64,000 nt of DNA from VSJD01 sp041653875. GTDB lineage: Bacteria; Verrucomicrobiota; Kiritimatiellia; JAAZAB01. Below are positions 33,473-42,290 of this stretch, piece after piece; position 1 is the first letter of the stretch; the number at the start of each line of letters is the position of its first letter. The stretch lies in assembly GCA_041653875.1 (NCBI GenBank), contig JBAZEM010000015.1, forward strand, positions 5,588 through 69,587, given 5' to 3'. A model generated the notes under the pieces. The model had not been told where the DNA came from. It was given only the letters and a program-made list of their open reading frames with translations, and searched no databases. A program made the translations under genes and the position numbers.

Positions 33473-34615
33473 ATGAGTCTGAAGGTCAACACGCAAATTC
33501 CAGGCGGCAATGCCGCGGATGTCGAGATCCTGGAAGACGGCGTATGTCCCGAAGTGCGTTTCGCCTCCGATCCCTATGAGTCCCCCGAAGCGCTCTGGTT
33601 CTATTTTCGACTGGTGGAGACGGAAAGCGATCCGGCGCGTCAAACCAAGGTGCGCTTAACCTGGAAGCATTTTGACATCATGCCGGGCTGCACCGACGCC
33701 ACGGCCTGCCGCCCGGTCTTTCAACCGGCCGGCCATGCGTGGTCCCGGCTCAAGCAGGGTGAAGAAAAACGCATGCCGGATGGCCGGCGGGAATTGTCCT
33801 GGCTGATTCCGCATCCTGCGCCGGCAACCGAAGTCGCCCTCTGCTTCCCCTACGGTGCGGCCGATGTGCAGTCGCTTTTACAGCACTATCCCAATTACTG
33901 GCAGTCGGCGGCGATCGGGGTAAGCCAAGGCGGCCGACGCATTGCGCGGCTGAATAATGCCGTTGGATCACTGGACGGCAGGCAGCCCGGCTGCTACATC
34001 GTGGCCCGCCAATATGCCGGGGAAACACCGGGCTCCTGGGTGCTCGACGGATTCCTCCAGCACCTGGCCCAGATTCGCAAGTCCGGCTACGTTGTCTGGG
34101 CTGTGCCGCTTGTGGATGTTGACGGCATCGTCCGCGGACAATACGGCAAAGACGCTTTCCCCTACGATCTCGATCACGCTTGGGGCCAGCCGCCCATGCG
34201 CCATGAAACGCTGGTCATCCGCCAAGATGTCCTGCGTTGGAAGGCGCGTTGCCGTCCGATCCTGGCGCTGGACTTCCACGCGCCGGGGGTCTGCGAACAT
34301 GACGGCGTCTATGCTTATGTCGGCGGCGATACGAACGGGCCCCTGGCGGCCGAGGAAACAAAGTGGTGCAACGCCCTGCGGAACGAATTGCAGGCCGAGT
34401 TCGCCGCGCCGGAATTCAAGCGGGTCGCCAACTCTCCGTCACGCTGGACCACGCCCGGGTTCGCGGCCTTCCTGCGCGCTGAACTCGGCGTGCCCACCTT
34501 AAGCCTGGAGATCCCCTACGCGCTGGCGGGCGAAAATCTCCTGACGCAGAAGATTTACCGGGAAATCGGACGCCGCCTGGCCGTGGGCTTGCTCCATCGG
34601 CATGGGGGCGCCTAA
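33473..34615 (+). CDS. M14-family zinc carboxypeptidase-like protein, one ligand altered
   Basis: 380-residue protein like cytosolic carboxypeptidases: an N-terminal beta-sandwich (about 1-130), then an M14 core. The first zinc motif, usually ARQHPGET, reads ARQYAGET (about 182-189), replacing the metal-binding histidine with tyrosine; the glutamate remains. The later histidine in LDFHAPG and the catalytic glutamate in LSLEIPY are kept. Activity may be lost or altered. There is no signal peptide. The promoter-like TTGACA upstream and lack of a ribosome site hint at a leaderless transcript. Confidence 0.82.
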   Translation: MSLKVNTQIPGGNAADVEILEDGVCPEVRFASDPYESPEALWFYFRLVETESDPARQTKVRLTWKHFDIMPGCTDATACRPVFQPAGHAWSRLKQGEEKRMPDGRRELSWLIPHPAPATEVALCFPYGAADVQSLLQHYPNYWQSAAIGVSQGGRRIARLNNAVGSLDGRQPGCYIVARQYAGETPGSWVLDGFLQHLAQIRKSGYVVWAVPLVDVDGIVRGQYGKDAFPYDLDHAWGQPPMRHETLVIRQDVLRWKARCRPILALDFHAPGVCEHDGVYAYVGGDTNGPLAAEETKWCNALRNELQAEFAAPEFKRVANSPSRWTTPGFAAFLRAELGVPTLSLEIPYALAGENLLTQKIYREIGRRLAVGLLHRHGGA

Positions 34616-34668
34616 CATTGCCACCGGGAAATTAATAGCGCACCCCCATCGCCTTTCGCCCATTCCAC

Positions 34669-34696
34669 TCGACACACAGTGTAAACCTGATAGCAT
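34669..34696 (+). promoter_or_regulatory. putative proB promoter (near-leaderless)
   Basis: TCGACA at 34669-34674, 16-base spacer, TAGCAT at 34691-34696. The predicted start, about 34703, is 4 bases before the ATG at 34707, and no ribosome site is seen. Confidence 0.4.
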
Positions 34697-34706
34697 AAAC
34701 ACCGTG

Positions 34707-35948
34707 ATGAACACCCTTGCGGATATTTCAGTAACGGCCCGAAAGGAACTGGCGCAAGCCCGGCGGATTGTGGTCAAGATCGGCAGTCGCATCCTGGTCC
34801 AGCGCTCCGGCCGGCCCGAAATGCGCCGGATTCGTTCACTGGTACGGGAATTGGCCAAACTCCGGAACACGGGCCGCGAAGTTGTCTTTGTCACCTCCGG
34901 CGCGATCGGCGCCGGCATGGAAGCGCTCGGCATGCAGCGGCGTCCCACCAATTTGCCTGAATTACAAATGGCCGCGGCCGTTGGCCAAAGCCGCTTGATG
35001 ACGCGCTACGACAAGCTGTTCGCCCGCGAACACCGCAAAATCGGGCAGGTATTGCTGACACATGACGACCTTAAAAATCGCTCCCGGCACCTGAACGCGC
35101 GCAACACCATGTTGACCATGCTGGGCGCCGGCGTCATTCCGGTGGTCAACGAAAACGACGCCGTGGCGGTGGATGAAATCAAATTCGGCGACAACGATTT
35201 GCTGGCATCGCTGGTGGTTCATTTGATCGACGCCGACTTGCTGATCATCCTGACCACCACCGACGGACTGCGCGAGCCGGCATCTTCCGGACGTTCCCGG
35301 CGCGTGGCGTTCCTGGAAGGCGTCACGCCCGAGGTGCTGGCCCTGGCCGCCGGCAAGGGCAGCGCCCTTTCCACCGGCGGCATGGCCAGCAAATTGGAAG
35401 CGTCCCACGCCGTGGCCAAAACCGGCGCCGCCGTCGTCATCGCCGACGGCCGCCGAAGCGGCATCATCGGTAAAATCATGGAGGGCGCCGACATGGGCAC
35501 CCTGATCCGGCCCGCGTCCGACCGTCGCGCCGAATCCCTCACGGGGCGCAAACGCTGGATCGCTTTTTTCCATAAGCCCCAGGGGACGCTGGTTATCGAT
35601 GACGGCGCGCGGCGCGCCATCGAACGGAACGGCAGAAGCCTGCTGCCCATCGGCATCAAAAAGGTCGATGGCGAGTTCGAGGCCGGCGCGGCCGTGGACA
35701 TCGGGACTGCGGATCGAACACTGATTGCGCGCGGTTTGGTTTCCTATTCCAGCCGCGACATCCGGTTAATCCAAGGACGGCAGACGGATGCCATCGCCGG
35801 AATTCTGGGAGCGGCGAATTACACGGCGGTGGTGCACAGGAATAATATGGCGATCATGAACGCGCCTTCCGACAAGAAGAAAACTACAAACGTCCAACGC
35901 CCAACGCCGAATGAAAACGAGGGGCACAAAAATGAGTCTGCACGATGA
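34707..35948 (+). CDS. proB: glutamate 5-kinase (AAK + PUA domains)
   Basis: First enzyme of proline synthesis, phosphorylating glutamate. The 413-residue protein has an amino-acid-kinase domain (IVVKIGSRIL, VTSGAIGAGM, NENDAV, STGGMASKLEA) and a C-terminal PUA domain (about 285-365) usually tied to feedback control. The tail TTNVQRPTPNENEGHKNESAR is encoded by a word repeat (AACGTCCAACGCCCAACGCC), so translation reads through repeat DNA into the proA start. It overlaps proA by 17 bases. Confidence 0.94.
   Translation: MNTLADISVTARKELAQARRIVVKIGSRILVQRSGRPEMRRIRSLVRELAKLRNTGREVVFVTSGAIGAGMEALGMQRRPTNLPELQMAAAVGQSRLMTRYDKLFAREHRKIGQVLLTHDDLKNRSRHLNARNTMLTMLGAGVIPVVNENDAVAVDEIKFGDNDLLASLVVHLIDADLLIILTTTDGLREPASSGRSRRVAFLEGVTPEVLALAAGKGSALSTGGMASKLEASHAVAKTGAAVVIADGRRSGIIGKIMEGADMGTLIRPASDRRAESLTGRKRWIAFFHKPQGTLVIDDGARRAIERNGRSLLPIGIKKVDGEFEAGAAVDIGTADRTLIARGLVSYSSRDIRLIQGRQTDAIAGILGAANYTAVVHRNNMAIMNAPSDKKKTTNVQRPTPNENEGHKNESAR
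35884..35916. repeat. tandem word repeat (CCAACGC type) in the proB tail
   Basis: Tandem AACGTCC/AACGCCC/AACGCCG words lie at the very end of proB and just before the proA ribosome site (GAGGGG). They encode NVQRPTPNE. Confidence 0.6.
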
Positions 35949-37224
35949 AATGCTGAACATGGGACAGCGGGCGCTGGCGGCCTCGCGGCAATTGGCGCTC
36001 CTGGGCGCCCGCCGTAAAAACGGCATCCTGCTGGCAATGGCCGATCGGCTCCTCGGCGACAGCGCCCTCATTCAACAAGCGAATGCGGCGGACATGGAAG
36101 CCGGACGGCAAGCGGGGCTTTCGTCCGCCATGCTGGACCGGCTGCAGTTGACCGGCGCGCGGATCGAGGCCATGGCGCAGGGCTTGCGCAACGTCGCCGC
36201 CCTGCCCGATCCGGTCGGGCGCACCATCCGGCGCTGGACGCGCCCCAGCGGAGGTGTCCGCCCCAGCGGAGGTGTCCGCCCCAGCGGCCTGCAGATTGTC
36301 AAACGCCGCGTGCCGATCGGCGTGATCGGGATCATTTATGAGTCGCGCCCCAACGTGACGGCCGACGCCGCCGCGCTCTGTTTTAAAACATCCAACGCCG
36401 TTATTTTGCGCGGCGGCAAAGAAGCTGCGCGCTCCAACAACGCCATTATCCGGGCCATGATAACCGGCGGCGTCCGCGAAGGCTTGCCGGCGGACGCGAT
36501 CCAGTTCATTCAAACACCCGACCACGATGCAATCCGCGAGTTGGTGCAATTGGAAGGATTGGTGGACCTGGTTATTCCCCGCGGCGGCGAAACCTTGATC
36601 CGGGCGGTCATGGCAAACGCGCGCGTGCCGGTGATCAAGCATTACAAGGGCGTATGCCACGTCTATGTGGACCAGAGCGCCGACCAGGACATGGCGTTGG
36701 CCATCATTGAAAACGCCAAATGCCAGCGGCCCGGCGTCTGCAATGCCGTTGAAAAAGTTCTGATTCACGAGGCCATCGCCGGCGCGTTCCTGCCGCGCCT
36801 GGTAGCACGGCTCCAGGCCCGCGGCGTGGAACTGCGCGGGGATGAGGCCGCACGGCGGCTCGTCCCCGCCCTGCGCGCGGCAACGGAAGAGGACTGGACG
36901 ACCGAATACCTGGACTTGATCCTGGCGATCCGAATTGTGCCCTCGGTCAAAGCGGCGGCCGAGCACATCAACCGTTATTCCTCGCACCATTCCGACGCCA
37001 TCGTGACCGCCTCAACCGCAGCCCAAAAGATATTCACCGCCGAAGTTGATTCCGCCTGCGTTTATGTGAATGCCTCAACCCGTTTTACCGACGGCGGCGA
37101 ATTCGGCATGGGCGCCGAAATCGGCATCAGCACCGACAAACTACATGCGCGCGGCCCAATGGGGCTGGAAGAACTCACCACATATAAATACGTGATCCAC
37201 GGAACGGGCCAGGTGCGGCGGTAA
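35932..37224 (+). CDS. proA: gamma-glutamyl phosphate reductase
   Basis: Second proline enzyme, an aldehyde-dehydrogenase-fold reductase. The 430-residue protein has VPIGVIGIIYESRPNVT, the catalytic cysteine in NAKCQRPGVCNAVEKVL and FGMGAEIGISTDKLHARGPMG. The start at 35932 follows GAGGGG. Between RRWTRP and LQIVKRRVPIG there is an expansion, SGGVRPSGGVRPSG, from three tandem copies of an 18-bp unit (36240-36288), where relatives read straight through. The reading frame is kept, so the enzyme is probably active. Confidence 0.95.
   Translation: MSLHDEMLNMGQRALAASRQLALLGARRKNGILLAMADRLLGDSALIQQANAADMEAGRQAGLSSAMLDRLQLTGARIEAMAQGLRNVAALPDPVGRTIRRWTRPSGGVRPSGGVRPSGLQIVKRRVPIGVIGIIYESRPNVTADAAALCFKTSNAVILRGGKEAARSNNAIIRAMITGGVREGLPADAIQFIQTPDHDAIRELVQLEGLVDLVIPRGGETLIRAVMANARVPVIKHYKGVCHVYVDQSADQDMALAIIENAKCQRPGVCNAVEKVLIHEAIAGAFLPRLVARLQARGVELRGDEAARRLVPALRAATEEDWTTEYLDLILAIRIVPSVKAAAEHINRYSSHHSDAIVTASTAAQKIFTAEVDSACVYVNASTRFTDGGEFGMGAEIGISTDKLHARGPMGLEELTTYKYVIHGTGQVRR
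36240..36288 (+). repeat. 18-bp tandem repeat inside proA
   Basis: Nearly three copies of CGCCCCAGCGGAGGTGTC encoding RPSGGV. An in-frame expansion at a surface loop near the N-terminal domain. Confidence 0.85.
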
Positions 37225-37239
37225 AGGTCTATTCGGTTG

Positions 37240-37388
37240 CAGCGTTCACGGTTCAGCGGCTCACGGTTATCGGAGCGGGCCGAGAACGGCTCAAACCGCC
37301 AACGCCAAAACATTCAATGCGACGACTCGGTTCCCGTTCAGTCATGCTCTTTCCACAACCGCTGAACGGTCGAACCTATGAACCGTGA
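37240..37388. repeat. facing word-repeat arms (CGGTTCA type) at the proA 3' end
   Basis: GTTCACGGTTCAGCGGCTCA at 37243-37262 faces CCGCTGAACGGTCGAACC and TGAACCGTGAAG at 37358-37389. It lies between convergent proA and a secreted-protein gene. Confidence 0.65.
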
Positions 37389-37403
37389 AGATGGGGAGCC
37401 ACC

Positions 37404-38099
37404 TTATTTCAGAGAAGGTTCCTTAGTCTTGGACTTGGCAGCCGGTTTCGCAAGCTCCGCCGGAGCGGGGATCTCCGGGGATGATTCAATCAGCACGGCC
37501 GGAGGCGTATCGCCTTTCCTCTGTTTAAATTCCTTCGTCGCCAGCGGCAGTTTGGAACGCGGAATATCGTACGGATTGAATTCGCGCAGGGGCGTGTTGA
37601 CATCCGTGAGGTTCAGGGCATAGCGCCGGGCCAGCCATTCCCATTCGCGATCGGTGAAATGGAACACCGGGTCCATGCCGTTAATCAGATCGGCCAGCGC
37701 CATGGTCTTGAGCCGCGTCACATCGGCGCCCCAGGCCGCTTCGTCCTCCAACAGGGCCGGCAGAGCCTGGGTCTCGCCGATCACGACAACCCGACGCGGC
37801 CATTCGGGCACGAAGCGGCGTTCGCGAAAATCATCCGGGGTCACGTATTGCCACGCGCCGTTCGTCCAGACAAACAACAAGGGATCCGCCGCGCGCGCGT
37901 CCCCGCGGCAGGATAGCACCACCATCGGGCGCATCGCCGCCAAATCCATGGCCAATTGCACCATCCGCGGACGCGCCGGCACAATCATGAGAGTCGTGGC
38001 GCGATTGTGCTTGGCGCGAACCGGACCCGCAGATGCGACCAATCCCAGGCCGATGCACAAACCCAGGCAACACAGCACCCGATAAATGCGACGATCCAT
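37404..38099 (-). CDS. secreted protein, unknown
   Basis: 231-residue protein with a clear signal peptide (MDRRIYRVLCCLGLCIGLGL..., cleavage probably near ASAGPVRA, residues 24-31). The mature part has no recognised domain. It contains two alternating beta/alpha-like stretches (TTLMIVPARPRMVQLAMDLA and WPRRVVVIGETQALPALL), WLARRYALNLTDVNTPLRE, and a proline/lysine-rich tail. GAGGAGG sits 7 bases before the ATG, fixing the start. Confidence 0.7.
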   Translation of the reverse strand: MDRRIYRVLCCLGLCIGLGLVASAGPVRAKHNRATTLMIVPARPRMVQLAMDLAAMRPMVVLSCRGDARAADPLLFVWTNGAWQYVTPDDFRERRFVPEWPRRVVVIGETQALPALLEDEAAWGADVTRLKTMALADLINGMDPVFHFTDREWEWLARRYALNLTDVNTPLREFNPYDIPRSKLPLATKEFKQRKGDTPPAVLIESSPEIPAPAELAKPAAKSKTKEPSLK

Positions 38100-38214
38100 G
38101 ACACACCTCCTCGTTGATGATATTCGATAATTAGCGACAGCAGGCAACGCCCATATCTCGAAATTAAACGTATTCTAATTGAGCGCGGCTTTAAAAGCAA
38201 CAGCGTTTATAATT

Positions 38215-39141
38215 TCAACAGCGGATCATGCGCCGAAATTGACGGACGCGCGCCTCGATATCGGCGCGCCGGATCGCCCTCAGTTTTTCCAGGCTGAAGG
38301 CCTCCACCGTGAAAGACGCCACCATGGCGCCATAGACCATGGCGCGCCGGACCGTCAAGGGCGTAATTCGCCGTCCGCGCGCCAACACGCCCATCAACCC
38401 GCCGGCGAAGGCATCGCCCGCGCCGGTCGGATCCTGGACCTCGTCCACCGGGTAGGCCGGAACCAGGACCAGGCCATGTTTGGAGAACACCATGCTGCCG
38501 TGTTCGCCTTTTTTAACGATGACATACCGCGGCCCAAGGGCCAGCACGCGCCGCGCGGCTTGCACAAGATGTTCCTCGCCCGTCAATTCACGGGCCTCGA
38601 AATCGTTAAGCAGGAGCAGATCCACCCGGCGGATTACTTTTAAGAGCGCGGGGCGCGCTATTTTAATCCACAAATCCATGGTATCGGCGGCCACAAAGCG
38701 GGGTGCGCGCATTTGCGAAAGCACCCGGGCCTGGAGTTCCGGCGCGATGTTGGCTAGGAAAAGGAACGGGCTTTTGCGGTAGGCCGCGGGCAAATCGGGC
38801 GCGAAATCGGCAAAAACATTGAGATCCGTGGAAAGCGTCCGCCGACTGTTCATGTTGCGCTCATAAACGCCCGACCAGCGGAATGTTTTTCCATCGGCCG
38901 CCTGCAGTCCCCGCCGATCGATATGAAAGCTACGGAAAGCCGCACGGCAGCGTTCCGGAAAATCGCGGCCAACCACGCCCACCATGCCCGTGCGCGCAAA
39001 AAACGATGCCGCCGCGCAGGCATAGCTGACCGAGCCCCCCAAAATGTCGCGGCGCGCGGCCAGCGGCGTTTTAACGGTATCCAAACCGATGGAACCCACC
39101 ACCACCAGATCGACCGGGTCGTTTCCGCGTTGTGACATCAT
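38215..39141 (-). CDS. PfkB-family sugar kinase
   Basis: 308-residue ribokinase-fold kinase. It has an N-terminal VVVGSIGLDTVKTP and GGSVSYACAAASFF (substrate loop), LLLNDFEARELTG, and the ATP/anion-hole motif DPTGAGDAFAGGLMG with the catalytic Asp. The substrate is unknown; the group with SYACAAASFF is often annotated only as sugar or nucleoside kinase. Two adjacent ATGs (39141, 39138) are possible. It is divergent from the Ser/Thr kinase gene at 39391. Confidence 0.88.
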   Translation of the reverse strand: MMSQRGNDPVDLVVVGSIGLDTVKTPLAARRDILGGSVSYACAAASFFARTGMVGVVGRDFPERCRAAFRSFHIDRRGLQAADGKTFRWSGVYERNMNSRRTLSTDLNVFADFAPDLPAAYRKSPFLFLANIAPELQARVLSQMRAPRFVAADTMDLWIKIARPALLKVIRRVDLLLLNDFEARELTGEEHLVQAARRVLALGPRYVIVKKGEHGSMVFSKHGLVLVPAYPVDEVQDPTGAGDAFAGGLMGVLARGRRITPLTVRRAMVYGAMVASFTVEAFSLEKLRAIRRADIEARVRQFRRMIRC

Positions 39142-39251
39142 ATCGCTGCGCCTCCGCACACCGGCACGCGCTGGCGGCGCGCCGGACATGGCCTGACCAA
39201 TCGTTTTCCCGTGCAAGCATTGTGAAGGTTCGAGTGCGGAAGTCAAATATT

Positions 39252-39280
39252 TTGTTAGTGCACAATTACGGCGCTATGGT
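39252..39280 (+). promoter_or_regulatory. possible promoter of the Ser/Thr kinase gene
   Basis: TTGTTA at 39252-39257, 17-base spacer, TATGGT at 39275-39280, in the gap between divergent genes. It predicts a leader of about 100 bases. Confidence 0.3.
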
Positions 39281-39390
39281 ATTATTCTTGTGATCTTGGG
39301 GAGCATTGTCGCCGCCGGCGACCGGATGCCACAGATATCAGGAACAGGCGCGTATGGCGCACACTCTTATGGAAAGCAAAAAACTCCGAT

Positions 39391-41619
39391 ATGACCGAAG
39401 CGCACAAAGCCGGCATTGAGGCGGAACGGGTACAACAGATTGCCTGCGCCGACTGCCACAAACTATTGGACGTTTCGCACCTGCCCTCCTTTTCGGAAGT
39501 CAAATGCCCCGTCTGCGGCATGGTCCAGATCGTTCCCGCGCGCTTCGGCGGATTCCTGCTGATTGGCCGGCTCGGTTCAGGCGGCATGGGCGTCATTTAC
39601 CACGCCATGGACAAGGACCTTGGCCGGCACGTGGCCCTGAAGGTCATGAAAAAGGAATTAGGCGCCAACCAGGAATTCGTGCAATCTTTCAAACACGAAG
39701 CCCAGGCCGCCGCCGCCCTGAACCACCCGAATGTCGTGCAGATCTATTCGTTCGGCCAGGTGGAAAACCAGTTCTATATCGCCATGGAACTGGTCAGCGG
39801 CGGGCGCCTGGATGAGATGATTGCCGAAGGCGCGGCCCTGGAAGAAACCCGTTCCCTGGAAATTCATTTACAGGTGGTCGCCGGCCTGCGGGCCGCCAGC
39901 GATGTGGGCTTGGTGCATGGCGACATCAAACCGGCCAACATTCTTTTTGGCCAGAACGGGGAAGCCAAGGTCGTGGATTTCGGCCTGGCCAGTTTTGTCG
40001 GCCAGCAACAGCCGGGTGGCGCCGTCTGGGGCACGCCCTACTACATCGCCCCCGAAAAAGCGCGGGGCAAACACGTGGATTTCCGCTCCGATATTTACAG
40101 CCTGGGCGCCACCCTCTTTCACGTCCTGACCGGCCAACCCCCGTTCGACGGCGTCACCTCCACCGACGTGGTCATGGCGCGGCTCAATCAGCCGGCGCCC
40201 AATCTGCTGGACATCAATGCGGAGTTGCATCCTGAAACGGCCGCCATGGTGGCCCGAATGCTGGAAGCGGACCCGACCATGCGGCACCCGTCGTATGCCG
40301 CCCTGCAAATCGACATGGAGACGGCCTTGGCGGCCTCCGCAAAATTGTTGAAGAAAAGCGCGGTATCCAAGAAGGCCTTGATGGACCCCACGTTCCTCCG
40401 CCAGTCTATGTTTGGCCGGAAGTTTTTGGTTCGCGCCGGCGCGGGACTGGCGGCGGCGGTTGTCGTGGCCGTGATCGCATGGGGCGGGCATGCCTTCCAC
40501 CGGCAAAAACTCCGCATCGCGGCCGCGGCCGCGGAGCTTCAACAGATCGACAAAGCCCGGGAGGATGGCGAAGCCGTCTTCGGGCGCATCGACGCGCTGG
40601 CCGCTGTCATTGTCAAAATGGGCAAGGGCGCAACGCCGCTGGCGGAGCGGATCGAGCGGATCGCCGCGGCAAATTCGAATCCAAACCCCGCCGCGGCGCG
40701 CGCGGCGATCGAAATCGACAAAACGCTCGAAATCCTCAACGACACGGAAGACGCCCTGGCCATGGCCGATAGCGCGCGCCGGCAATTGCAGGCGGCCACG
40801 AATTATGCCGCCGCTCTGGAACAGGTCCGACAATTGGAGAACTATTTCAACACCCTGGTCGAAGGACACAATGTGATTCAGGAATGCAAACCCGCCGCCG
40901 AGCGAAGCGCGATTGAGGCCGGCGATCTTCTCGCCCGGGCCAGCGCCGCCGTCCGACAAACACGGGAGGCCGCCGCACAGGCCGAGGCGCGCAAAAAGGC
41001 TTCCGAAGCCGCGCAAGCGCAGGCAAAGCAACAGGCCCTGGAAGTCGAGCGCCGGCGTCCCAAGATAATCCAATTGGAACTGGATATTGTGGACCGGGCC
41101 CGCGGCGCCAATGCCCCCTTGATCGCCCAGCGAAAATTCGAGAATGCCGCACAAAACATCCTCAAGATCAAAGCCAACCTGACCCAGCCGGAAACGCAGT
41201 CCTATTTCACAAACGTGCAGGACGCCTACGCGGCCATGTCCCGACTGAAAGCGTTCGTGATCGGCGCCATTCAAAAAGCGCCCTATCCTAAAGGCTGGAC
41301 CACCAGCGGCACCCCCCGCGACATCATCAAGGCCAATGCCGCCCAGGGACTGACCATTGCCTTCGGAACGTCCGGCTCCGTCAATATCGCCTGGGAACGA
41401 GTGTCCACGGCGCAATTTGTGAAAATAGCCAACTACTATCTGGCGACGGCCAAACTGACGGATACGGCGCGCGCCGACCTGGTGCTGGCCACGGCCGTGT
41501 TCTGTTACGAAAACGGCGTTTTTAAACTGGCGGAAACGCAGGCCGCGGCAGCCTGTCAAATCAATCCGGCGCTTAAATCCGAGGCGCAACGGCTGATGCC
41601 GGGATTCGCGGAAGAATAA
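39391..41619 (+). CDS. membrane Ser/Thr protein kinase with zinc ribbon and coiled coil
   Basis: 742 residues. A CxxC...CxxC ribbon (C19/C22, C39/C42) precedes the kinase domain (about 54-315): GSGGMGVIY, K84 in VALKVMKK, HGDIKPANIL (176-185) and DFGLA (196-200). The HRD motif is HGD, as in kinases not activated through loop phosphorylation. One transmembrane helix follows (about 343-366), then an alanine/glutamine-rich coiled coil (about 370-580) and a globular end. The topology puts the kinase inside and the coiled coil in the periplasm. Substrates are unknown. Confidence 0.88.
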   Translation: MTEAHKAGIEAERVQQIACADCHKLLDVSHLPSFSEVKCPVCGMVQIVPARFGGFLLIGRLGSGGMGVIYHAMDKDLGRHVALKVMKKELGANQEFVQSFKHEAQAAAALNHPNVVQIYSFGQVENQFYIAMELVSGGRLDEMIAEGAALEETRSLEIHLQVVAGLRAASDVGLVHGDIKPANILFGQNGEAKVVDFGLASFVGQQQPGGAVWGTPYYIAPEKARGKHVDFRSDIYSLGATLFHVLTGQPPFDGVTSTDVVMARLNQPAPNLLDINAELHPETAAMVARMLEADPTMRHPSYAALQIDMETALAASAKLLKKSAVSKKALMDPTFLRQSMFGRKFLVRAGAGLAAAVVVAVIAWGGHAFHRQKLRIAAAAAELQQIDKAREDGEAVFGRIDALAAVIVKMGKGATPLAERIERIAAANSNPNPAAARAAIEIDKTLEILNDTEDALAMADSARRQLQAATNYAAALEQVRQLENYFNTLVEGHNVIQECKPAAERSAIEAGDLLARASAAVRQTREAAAQAEARKKASEAAQAQAKQQALEVERRRPKIIQLELDIVDRARGANAPLIAQRKFENAAQNILKIKANLTQPETQSYFTNVQDAYAAMSRLKAFVIGAIQKAPYPKGWTTSGTPRDIIKANAAQGLTIAFGTSGSVNIAWERVSTAQFVKIANYYLATAKLTDTARADLVLATAVFCYENGVFKLAETQAAAACQINPALKSEAQRLMPGFAEE

Positions 41620-41632
41620 ACGGAGGTAAACA

Positions 41633-42043
41633 TTGAATTCGATCGAAGAAGGCGCGGAACTCAAATTGGATTTCACCAAGCTGGAGCGGGCGGCCGCGGC
41701 GAGCGCCGGAATTTTGCCGGTTGCCATCCAGCACGCCGATACCGGCGAAGTGATTTTAGTCGCCTACACCAACGCGCAGGCCTTTCATCTGACAATTAAG
41801 GCGCGCCGGCTGATTTTGTGGAGCACCTCCCGCAATGAGCTTTGGGAGAAGGGCAAAACCTCCGGTGAAACCTTTGACCTGGTGGAAGCGCGGGTCAACT
41901 GCGAACAGAACTCCCTGCTCTATCGCGTCCGTCCACGGCGCAGCGGCATCTGTCATACCCGCAACCGCAACGATCGGCCACGCAACTGCTTTTACCGCCG
42001 GATCGACCCCGCCACGCTGGCTTTGGAAAACCTGGACCCGTAA
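41633..42043 (+). CDS. hisI: phosphoribosyl-AMP cyclohydrolase
   Basis: Histidine biosynthesis step 3. The 136-residue protein has LWSTSRNELWEKGKTSGET, the metal-binding cysteines in NCEQNSLLYRV and ICHTRNR...CFYR. It is a stand-alone HisI without the HisE pyrophosphohydrolase domain. The TTG at 41633 is supported by ACGGAGGT 5-7 bases upstream. It follows the kinase gene by 13 bases, an unexpected operon partner; hisG is 13 kb away. Confidence 0.94.
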   Translation: MNSIEEGAELKLDFTKLERAAAASAGILPVAIQHADTGEVILVAYTNAQAFHLTIKARRLILWSTSRNELWEKGKTSGETFDLVEARVNCEQNSLLYRVRPRRSGICHTRNRNDRPRNCFYRRIDPATLALENLDP

Positions 42044-42143
42044 AACTTAAATTTTGCGCTTGAACTATGGGCCTGCCGGTGTAATTATATAAATCGTTAT
42101 CTGCGATGGTTTGCGGGCAATATAAAAATATGTTGTTTTTTTA

Positions 42144-42172
42144 TTGACTCGCACGTCCTTTTTAAAGATATT
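42144..42172 (+). promoter_or_regulatory. putative HU promoter
   Basis: TTGACT at 42144-42149, 17-base spacer, GATATT at 42167-42172, with an AT-rich upstream stretch (42110-42143) like an UP element. It gives a leader of about 110 bases holding two hairpins. Confidence 0.5.
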
Positions 42173-42189
42173 GGTTCAGTGTTAAATCC

Positions 42190-42263
42190 GTGGTTTGAAT
42201 CCACGGGAAGCGATCGGATCAAGTATGTCAGGCCTGGGCGCCAAGCGCTCAGGGAAACGTAGC
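42190..42263 (+). promoter_or_regulatory. structured 5' leader of the HU gene
   Basis: Two stem-loops: CCGTGG-TTTGAAT-CCACGG at 42190-42208, whose stem and loop mimic a tRNA T-arm, and CCTGGGCGC-CAA-GCGCTCAGG at 42234-42254. A separate AGGAGG ribosome site follows. It may be regulatory, but no known riboswitch is recognised. Confidence 0.35.
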
Positions 42264-42290
42264 GGTAAACCACAATAGGAGGACAGTGTA

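Noticed and set aside
42190..42208. tRNA fragment or tRNA gene upstream of HU
   Set aside because: Only a T-arm-like hairpin is present; no acceptor, D or anticodon arms can be built around it.
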